Source of the DNA: Actinomycetota bacterium
Lineage (GTDB): Bacteria > Cyanobacteriota > Vampirovibrionia > Obscuribacterales > Obscuribacteraceae
Direction: 5' to 3'
Assembly: GCA_903970355.1 (NCBI GenBank)
Contig: CAJCIF010000091.1
Span: 1 to 5,548 of the forward strand
Length of the DNA: 5,548 nt
Of the stretch, positions 1-4,676 are shown piece after piece (the first letter of the stretch is position 1; the number at the start of each line of letters is the position of its first letter). The notes under the pieces are model-generated. The model did no database searches and had not been told where the DNA came from. It saw only the letters and a program-made list of their open reading frames with translations. A program made the position numbers and the translations under genes.

Positions 1-746
1 GAAGTACGCGGACTAAGCGCTCCTAGCTTGTACAAATGCTCGATGTATCTGTCACCTGTTCGCTTTAGTACTTCGTTATAGTATTCACTGCCTTCTGCGG
101 CATGCAAATGGAAGCCTACATCATATTTTTCGGCAAGCTTATACATCCCGGTTATCAATTGATCTGATGCATAACGAACGTTGCACACTCCGAAGTGCAC
201 TCGCACAAGATCACCGTGATATAGCTTGTGAAATGATTCTGCTGTTTCTAATCGCTCTTTAGTGTTCCAGGTTGGAGCGCGCAAAGCAGCCGGTTTTTCA
301 TTTGCTTCTAAATCTTTGGGAATCATTGTGCAAGCAGCACGACTGCCCATGGCGGTGAATGCTTTTACTTGCGCCTCAATATCTGAACCAACTGAATAGA
401 AGGCAGTGGTTCCAGCTTTTATCCCTTCCAAAATAGCAATGAGCGACAACCAGTATTTTGATTCTGGATCTTTGATGCGGTCGGTTGCATGCAGCAAATC
501 CATTTGATGTCTTTGATCTACCGACACCGCTAAAGCGCGATTCAATTGCTGGGTGGGATGGAAATGGCTATTTATGAAACCAGGCGTCATGAAGAAGTCT
601 GTACCGTCGACTTCCGGACAGCCGGATATCGCAAGTTTCTCGCCAATTTTGATAATGCGATCGTCTTCTATAAGGACATCAATGTGGTCACGCCGTTCAA
701 ATTTACTGCCTACGAACGCCGTGATATTCCTTATTACCAGCTGCAT
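1..746 (-). CDS. Amidohydrolase, COG0402 deaminase-like, 3' end missing
   Basis: This is the N-terminal 248 residues of a metal-dependent hydrolase of the amidohydrolase superfamily; the reading frame leaves the window at its left edge. It opens with a small beta-rich segment (residues 1-55) typical of this family. GFINSHFHP at 56-64 then carries the paired metal-binding histidines H61 and H63, GIKAGTTAF lies at 108-116, and HLHAAE at 213-218 supplies the third metal histidine (H215) and the catalytic-type glutamate (E218). The fourth histidine and the metal aspartate should lie beyond the window. Relatives deaminate or dechlorinate ring substrates (S-adenosylhomocysteine/MTA, guanine, cytosine, triazines) in the cytosol. 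The substrate cannot be named: the stretch HFGVCNVRY (184-192) replaces the GPHxPY-like stretch I recall from SAH/MTA deaminases. The ATG at 746 is the first start after an in-frame TAA; a TTG lies one codon upstream. The Shine-Dalgarno site is weak (GGCGG about 10 bases upstream). The small membrane gene lies 79 bases upstream on the same strand, so co-transcription is possible. The family call is secure and the substrate is open. Confidence 0.93.
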   Translation of the reverse strand, partial: MQLVIRNITAFVGSKFERRDHIDVLIEDDRIIKIGEKLAISGCPEVDGTDFFMTPGFINSHFHPTQQLNRALAVSVDQRHQMDLLHATDRIKDPESKYWLSLIAILEGIKAGTTAFYSVGSDIEAQVKAFTAMGSRAACTMIPKDLEANEKPAALRAPTWNTKERLETAESFHKLYHGDLVRVHFGVCNVRYASDQLITGMYKLAEKYDVGFHLHAAEGSEYYNEVLKRTGDRYIEHLYKLGALSPRT

Positions 747-766
747 CAAAGATTAACCGCCAATAG

Positions 767-801
767 CCTGGAACCCTATCTTACCAAAGGGAAAGCCCAG
801 G
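767..801 (-). promoter_or_regulatory. Weak hairpin in the leader of the amidohydrolase gene
   Basis: On the minus strand CCTGG (797-801) can pair with CCAGG (767-771), and an inner CCC (789-791) with GGG (774-776), across an unequal internal loop. It ends about 20 bases before the ATG at 746. There is no run of T after it, so it is a poor rho-independent terminator for the small gene upstream. It may be a leader structure or chance. The rest of the 79-base gap shows only a weak GGCGG ribosome binding site. Confidence 0.2.
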
Positions 802-825
802 CGTGCGGAATGGGGTTTTGTAGGT

Positions 826-1092
826 CTACGGAATCGAGTTGGCGCCGTTCGGATGTGCGTCGCGCCGCAACTGAGCAGCGTTAGTGGGATTGTACAGTTC
901 TTGCACGGAACGGGACATCGAGTTCGGTACCTGGTAATTGACGATGCCGAAATAAATCATGAGCAGCGCAACTACGGCAAAGAGAATTGAATTGACCGAC
1001 CAATCGGGATCGGCTTTGCCACTAGATTCGCCACCAACGAGGAATTCGTTCGGATGATTGAGACGATAATCGTTAAAACTAATGACTGCCAT
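826..1092 (-). CDS. Small single-span membrane protein, unrecognised family
   Basis: This is an 88-residue protein that I do not recognise. Residues 1-32 are polar and mildly acidic. Residues 35-51 (SILFAVVALLMIYFGIV) form one clear transmembrane helix. Residues 52-88 form a polar, asparagine-rich tail (two NPT/HPN-type turns, RR at 76-77, ending NSIP). There is no signal peptide cleavage site, lipobox or cysteine. Topology is ambiguous, because charged residues are spread on both sides. The start is well fixed: GAGGAGG at 1100-1106 sits seven bases before the ATG, the best ribosome binding site in the window, so the gene is very probably real and well translated. It lies between an exported patatin (169 bases upstream) and an amidohydrolase (79 bases downstream), all on one strand. 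The function is unknown. It could be a small subunit or anchor of a membrane complex, but nothing here shows which. Confidence 0.8.
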   Translation of the reverse strand: MAVISFNDYRLNHPNEFLVGGESSGKADPDWSVNSILFAVVALLMIYFGIVNYQVPNSMSRSVQELYNPTNAAQLRRDAHPNGANSIP

Positions 1093-1261
1093 ATACGTTC
1101 CTCCTCGCCCGGGCCATTTAAGCCCACGGCGCTTTCTAGAAAGACGCTACGCAGGAACGGCAAGTTCCATTTATGAGGGGAAATCATTGATGCCATGCCA
1201 ATTGTACACCCTACCTAAAAGGAGGGCCTATTAGTTGTTAAGAGATCGTCTCAAACCTGAA
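1093..1261 (-). promoter_or_regulatory. Intergenic leader of the small membrane gene
   Basis: This 169-base gap separates the patatin stop codon from the small membrane gene and is the longest non-coding stretch in the window. On the minus strand a TACAAT hexamer at 1201-1206 resembles a -10 box, but no good -35 box lies 17 bases upstream, so it is only a candidate promoter. The gap also holds a GGAAC/GTTCC stem downstream of that hexamer, the palindrome listed separately, a GGGC/GCCC stem, and the strong ribosome binding site at 1100-1106. Its length and structure suggest that the small gene has its own control rather than simple readthrough from the patatin gene. Confidence 0.3.
1132..1143. 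promoter_or_regulatory. Perfect 12-base palindrome CTTTCTAGAAAG
   Basis: CTTTCTAGAAAG reads the same on both strands. GCG (1129-1131) and CGC (1145-1147) extend it with one bulged base, giving an imperfect inverted repeat of 19 bases. It lies about 40 bases before the start of the small membrane gene and downstream of the possible -10 hexamer, a place where a repressor could bind or a transcript hairpin could form. The symmetry is seen directly; a regulatory role is inference. Confidence 0.35.
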
Positions 1262-2416
1262 CTATTGAGGCTTTTCGCTGTTTTTCTGCAGGCTCAGCTG
1301 TCCGGAAATACCCAGTTTGGCTTTAATTGCCGGAATCGCAGCTCTGGCGGCTTCTTCCCCAGCTTTGATCGCTTTGCGGCCTTCTGCTTTGCTGGTGCTG
1401 ATCAGACCTATGCCGTCAACATCCGGATGGATGACAACATCGGCATTGGCAACTTCCGGTTCGTCCATATTAGCCAATTGCAAAAGTAGCATGCGTTTGC
1501 TTACACTGCCGACTTTGCGAAACTCGTCGAGAGGAACAGTTTTAACTCGTTCATCCACGTCAACGGCAATAACGATGTCCGGCTTGAGGGCCCGCGTTTC
1601 TGTTACTGGAACGTTCGCTACCACGCCACCATCGACGAATAGTTTATCGCCGATTTGCACGGGCTTACGCAATGCTGGAACGGCCGAACTCGCCTGCAAA
1701 GCGTATGCAAGATGTCCAGTTGAAATGGCATAATGCTTGCCATTGGCAATGTCCATTGCTACCGCCTGAAATGGAATATTCAATTCTTGAATTTCTGTTT
1801 CCGATTTCGGTGTGAGTTTATTCAAGTACTTGCGAAATTTGTTGCCTTTGTAGAGACCATCGTAAGGTTTGGAACCAACCAGACGCGGCAAAATCATGAC
1901 CGGCGCAGCCAAAATGCGAACCCAGAGAGGAACCGTCATGAACTCATGCATTAAGGTTGCATCGGCCATCACTTCTTCCAACTTCGATGTCGGAACACCG
2001 GCGCTGTAGAGTCCGCCAATAATGGCGCCCATGCTTGTACCAACAATACAATCAATCGGTATTCCTTCTTCCTCTAAAACCTTAAGCACGCCTACGTGCG
2101 CAGCACCACGGGTGCCACCACCACCAAGTGCCAGTCCGATTGTCGGCCGATTTGCTGGAACGGCCAATTCTTTCGGACTCACTGCAGTCCCATTCAGGGG
2201 TAAGGTTGCTCTCCGGATTTTTAAATGTTTGCCTTTTGAATTTGGGCACATCGGACCCTCTTCCATATATGGAAGTGAGTTTGTCTCTTTCGTTGTTTCA
2301 ACTGTTTTAGTTTCTGTTTGCACTACAGTATCTGCGGCAAACGCTGTACTAGTCTGGGCCAGGACCAAACTAACAGTTGTTGTAATACTGAAGGCTAACT
2401 TCACAAATGGACGCAT
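1262..2416 (-). CDS. Exported patatin-like phospholipase (RssA-like)
   Basis: This is a 384-residue serine acyl hydrolase of the patatin family, expected to cleave acyl esters of phospholipids or related lipids with a Ser-Asp dyad. The oxyanion-hole motif GGGGTRG is at 98-104, the nucleophile elbow GTSMG at 126-130 with Ser128, and the DGG motif at 262-264 with catalytic Asp262; all are intact. The N-terminus is a clear Sec signal peptide: basic residues R2 and K6, a hydrophobic core, and probable cleavage after TAFA at residue 27. A low-complexity spacer of about 60 residues rich in Thr, Glu and Lys then precedes the catalytic domain. The segment 160-181 (FMTVPLWVRILAAPV and onward) is strongly hydrophobic and may touch membrane. 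The ATG at 2416 is preceded by GGAGAG six bases upstream. The TPR pair lies 80 bases upstream on the same strand, also exported. The enzyme should therefore act in the periplasm or outside the cell, unlike plain cytoplasmic RssA-type proteins. The family is certain; the substrate is not. Confidence 0.95.
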   Translation of the reverse strand: MRPFVKLAFSITTTVSLVLAQTSTAFAADTVVQTETKTVETTKETNSLPYMEEGPMCPNSKGKHLKIRRATLPLNGTAVSPKELAVPANRPTIGLALGGGGTRGAAHVGVLKVLEEEGIPIDCIVGTSMGAIIGGLYSAGVPTSKLEEVMADATLMHEFMTVPLWVRILAAPVMILPRLVGSKPYDGLYKGNKFRKYLNKLTPKSETEIQELNIPFQAVAMDIANGKHYAISTGHLAYALQASSAVPALRKPVQIGDKLFVDGGVVANVPVTETRALKPDIVIAVDVDERVKTVPLDEFRKVGSVSKRMLLLQLANMDEPEVANADVVIHPDVDGIGLISTSKAEGRKAIKAGEEAARAAIPAIKAKLGISGQLSLQKNSEKPQ

Positions 2417-2455
2417 TATGCTCTCTCCAGGGGAAAATCAATATCCGGACATTAA

Positions 2456-2467
2456 CAGTTTAAACTG
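2456..2467. promoter_or_regulatory. Perfect 12-base palindrome CAGTTTAAACTG
   Basis: CAGTTTAAACTG is self-complementary and lies about 40 bases upstream of the patatin ATG, within the 80-base gap after the TPR pair. Its AT-rich centre and position suit an operator near the patatin promoter, though I could not place convincing -35 and -10 boxes. Function is inference. Confidence 0.35.
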
Positions 2468-2471
2468 AAAG

Positions 2472-2483
2472 AATGGCGCCATT
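2472..2483. promoter_or_regulatory. Perfect 12-base palindrome AATGGCGCCATT
   Basis: AATGGCGCCATT is self-complementary and begins only four bases beyond the neighbouring palindrome at 2456-2467. It lies 13 bases after the stop codon of the second TPR gene. As RNA it could form a very short hairpin followed by CTTTC, which is too weak to call a terminator. It could instead be half of a double operator with its neighbour. Confidence 0.3.
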
Positions 2484-2496
2484 GAGTAATTATTGC

Positions 2497-3447
2497 TTAT
2501 TGTTTGAGCCGATATGACGAACCTTTTAGTTCTGCCTGAGAATCGAAATCCCCTTTAGGCATCACCATATATCCATCATTCTCTCCATCTTGAGCGCCAT
2601 GGTCCGCATCCCGTCCATACGCGGTAACAACGGTAACCAGATTTTTTGCCTTATCTGTTTTGATAACCGTAAATAGTGGTGTGGCTTTCAAGTCATAATT
2701 GCGCTTTTCAGGCGGGGTTGGACCATCGTTCGGTATTTTTGTGTTTTGCAAATGTTGAATCACCTGCTCAAGCTTAGACTTTTTATCTAATCCGTCCGGT
2801 GTCTTGGGCAAGCCTTCAATCATTTTGGTAAGCACCACCTGGGCTTCTTCCTTTTGACCGGATAGTTCAAGAGCACGCGCTCGAAAAAGGGGAACAAAGT
2901 CTGCCTTAAAATCCAGGGATTCCGCTCTGTCTAAACGAATAATTGCCATCTGTGCCCAATAGGGATTTTTGTTGGCTAAATAAGCTCGGGCCAGAAGAAT
3001 TTGTATCGTCGGATTGTCGGGATCTGATGAGTCAGCAAGATCGAACTGAGTTATTGCTTCGTTAATGCGATGAAGGGCCAGATAGCTAGTTCCCAAACCG
3101 GCATAGGCGAGAGCCGAATGGCGACCTTGCTTTTCAAATTGCTGAATCGACTTTTGAAAAACCGGCACCGCTTCTTCGTCACGTTTTAAATGAGCAAGGG
3201 TTGTTCCTTTCAATAAGAGGGCTGCCGGCGAATTGGGATTTTTAGCCAGGAATTTGTCAAAGTCGATGAGAGCCTTATCCAGTTTGTTTTGATCAAGCTC
3301 TTCCATCGCTTGCCGTGCGATAGGGTCTTTCTCCAATTCTTGATCGGCAACAGTGGCACCATTTGCAGCACCAGCTGCAAACGCAGAGACGGCGCAATAG
3401 AAATAGATTACGATTGAAATAATCGAGCGACGGCTTTGTGAAATCAC
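2497..3447 (-). CDS. Exported TPR protein, downstream paralog with PTPP/ENDG C-terminal module
   Basis: This is a 316-residue TPR protein, likely a periplasmic or secreted scaffold that binds partner proteins; no enzyme motif is seen. Residues 1-24 form a signal peptide (RR at 6-7, hydrophobic core, cleavage likely after SAFA). TPR-like helical pairs cover about 42-210, with the classic NPNSPAALLLKGTTLAHLKR pattern at 70-89 and further units near 111-145, 146-176 and 183-212. A separate C-terminal module follows at 243-297 (DNA 2557-2721): PTPPEKRNYD, KNLVT and QDGENDGY. It aligns without gaps to the upstream gene's module (27 of 55 identical by hand count), so the two genes are tandem duplicates. 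The start is GTG at 3447, whose codon overlaps the upstream TGA as GTGA; the AAAGG next to it is poorly spaced, so translation is probably coupled. SRRSII resembles a Tat motif only loosely; Sec export is more likely. The specific role is unknown. Confidence 0.88.
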   Translation of the reverse strand: MISQSRRSIISIVIYFYCAVSAFAAGAANGATVADQELEKDPIARQAMEELDQNKLDKALIDFDKFLAKNPNSPAALLLKGTTLAHLKRDEEAVPVFQKSIQQFEKQGRHSALAYAGLGTSYLALHRINEAITQFDLADSSDPDNPTIQILLARAYLANKNPYWAQMAIIRLDRAESLDFKADFVPLFRARALELSGQKEEAQVVLTKMIEGLPKTPDGLDKKSKLEQVIQHLQNTKIPNDGPTPPEKRNYDLKATPLFTVIKTDKAKNLVTVVTAYGRDADHGAQDGENDGYMVMPKGDFDSQAELKGSSYRLKQ

Positions 3448-4559
3448 CTTTGCGCTTCTTTATTCTTTTCTTCGTGCTTGTAAATTGAACTGTCTTTTAC
3501 TTGCGCCATAAATTGCGTAAGCGGCATGGTAATGAACCCGTCATTTTCGCTATCTTGAACGCCACCATCAGGATCTTTATTGTCACCTGTTGCAAGAGTG
3601 ACCAGATTCTTGTCCTCATCAATATCAAAAATGATGTACATGTCCCCGGTTTTTATATCGTAGTGTCGTTTATCTGGAGGAGTCGGGCCTAGCTTTGTTG
3701 TCTTGCGGGGCTTCAAATTGGCGATCAATCGTTCAATTTTTTGCCGTTCCGCTTTGTCTTCCGGCTTTTTGAGAAAGGAAGAGGAATATTCACGCAATTG
3801 ATTGGCTGCTTCTTCCGGTTTTCCTAAAAGCTCCAGCGAACGCGCCTTTAGAAGAGGCACCAATCGTTCATCAATGCTGGAGGATTCAAGACGATTCAAC
3901 TCCGTCATAGCAAGCTCTGCGTATACCGGATTGCCCTTTTCCAAATAGGCGCGCGCCATATTTAAGTGGGCGCGCTGCTCGTTGGGCATAATCTGTTCGG
4001 CCGTATGAAACTGCCCGATCGCATCATCTACTCGATCGCGCTGCAGATAACAATTTCCCAAGTTGACATGAAATTGTGCAGAATCATAGCCCTTTTTATT
4101 GGCCAGTGAGATGGCCCTTTCCAGCGAAGTTATTGCTTCGTCGAATTTATCAATTTCACTATATGCGGTGCCAACGAAAAAGTTGGCCTGTGGAGAATCC
4201 GGATTTGCTTTGGCGAAAGCTTGAAAGTAGGCAAGCGCTTCTTCAGGTTTATCTGCTTGCAGGAGCTTCTTTCCTTTCTCTAAATCTTCTTTGTCCTGTG
4301 CGGATGAATCTTCATCTATCGTATTTGCTTTTGCTGCCGTTGAAAGCTGCAGAGGACGCATTGCTTTCTTTTGCAGTCGGTCTGCAATCAAACGCGGACT
4401 CCGATTTACAGAAAGAATTTTTTCAACCGGCTGATCGCTAACGGAGCTTCCGTTTGGAATGTGCAGCTGGGCGCAAGCTCGGTTTTGGCTGGCAATAGCA
4501 AGTACCAGGAAAAGCGGCACCGCGGCGCCTGAGATTAGTTTATTTCGTTCAAAAAACAT
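3444..4559 (-). CDS. Exported TPR protein, upstream paralog with PTPP/ENDG C-terminal module
   Basis: This is a 371-residue TPR protein, first of a tandem pair. From the ATG at 4559 it starts MFFERNKL and gives a normal signal peptide: charged n-region, hydrophobic core around residues 8-24, and cleavage probably after RACA at residue 30. An open frame continues upstream to a TTG at 4595, but that would add 12 residues and an overlong, charged n-region, so I prefer the ATG; neither has a strong ribosome binding site. A polar linker (31-88) leads to TPR units at about 90-122, 123-157, 159-194, 195-225 and 230-262, with typical patterns such as NFFVGTAYSEIDKFDEAI and HVNLGNCYLQRDRVDDAI. The C-terminal module at 292-346 (DNA 3522-3686) contains PTPPDKRHYD, KNLVT, DPDGG and QDSENDGF. 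It is probably a periplasmic protein-binding scaffold. No lipobox precedes the cysteine at the end of the signal peptide (NRAC). The gene overlaps the start codon of its paralog, and ppc lies 117 bases upstream. The partner is unknown. Confidence 0.88.
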   Translation of the reverse strand: MFFERNKLISGAAVPLFLVLAIASQNRACAQLHIPNGSSVSDQPVEKILSVNRSPRLIADRLQKKAMRPLQLSTAAKANTIDEDSSAQDKEDLEKGKKLLQADKPEEALAYFQAFAKANPDSPQANFFVGTAYSEIDKFDEAITSLERAISLANKKGYDSAQFHVNLGNCYLQRDRVDDAIGQFHTAEQIMPNEQRAHLNMARAYLEKGNPVYAELAMTELNRLESSSIDERLVPLLKARSLELLGKPEEAANQLREYSSSFLKKPEDKAERQKIERLIANLKPRKTTKLGPTPPDKRHYDIKTGDMYIIFDIDEDKNLVTLATGDNKDPDGGVQDSENDGFITMPLTQFMAQVKDSSIYKHEEKNKEAQR

Positions 4560-4622
4560 GTTCGCCAACGCCTGCCATCGATGCACACAACGCAATCAAA
4601 GCCTGTGCGACGTGCAGGATAG

Positions 4623-4639
4623 CGCAAAACCTGTTTGCG
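4623..4639 (-). other. Short hairpin between ppc and the TPR pair
   Basis: On the minus strand CGCAAA (4634-4639) pairs with TTTGCG (4623-4628) around a five-base loop. It lies about 40 bases after the ppc stop. The stem is short and is followed by CTATCC rather than a T run, so it is at best a weak terminator or pause site. Confidence 0.25.
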
Positions 4640-4646
4640 TTCTGGT

Positions 4647-4658
4647 GTTAAATTTAAC
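4647..4658. promoter_or_regulatory. Perfect 12-base palindrome GTTAAATTTAAC
   Basis: GTTAAATTTAAC is self-complementary and lies in the 117-base gap between the ppc stop (4677) and the first TPR gene start (4559). The AT-rich dyad suits a helix-turn-helix repressor site or an AT-rich promoter element for the TPR-patatin genes. No clear -35/-10 pair was found beside it. Function is inference. Confidence 0.35.
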
Positions 4659-4676
4659 CATTGCTTGACTTCTATC

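Noticed and set aside
546..884. Plus-strand open frames opposite the amidohydrolase, patatin, TPR and PEPC genes
   Set aside because: Each is a mirror of a minus-strand gene with clear family motifs; their translations have unnatural composition and no recognisable motif.
972..1196. Minus-strand open frame of 74 codons overlapping the small membrane gene
   Set aside because: It runs out of frame across the well-supported 88-residue gene, lacks a ribosome binding site, and its translation shows no domain pattern.
1216..1226. CCCTCC ahead of the small gene as an anti-Shine-Dalgarno sequence that could sequester GAGGAGG
   Set aside because: If the nearby TACAAT is the -10 box, this lies upstream of the transcript; with no mapped start the idea cannot be supported.
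1242..1252. GAGA-CGA-TCTC hairpin just after the patatin stop as a terminator
   Set aside because: The stem is four base pairs plus a mismatched extension and is followed by TTAACAAC rather than a T run.
3376..3447. Twin-arginine (Tat) signal in the second TPR protein
   Set aside because: SRRSII lacks the usual F-L-K part of the motif and the hydrophobic core is strong, so a Sec signal fits better.
4467..4475. Lipoprotein cysteine at the end of the first TPR signal peptide
   Set aside because: The residues before the Cys are N-R-A, which do not fit the lipobox pattern of Leu/Val, small, small, Cys.
4560..4595. TTG at 4595 as the start of the first TPR protein
   Set aside because: It lengthens the signal peptide n-region by 12 residues with several charges and has no good ribosome binding site; the ATG at 4559 gives a standard Sec signal peptide.
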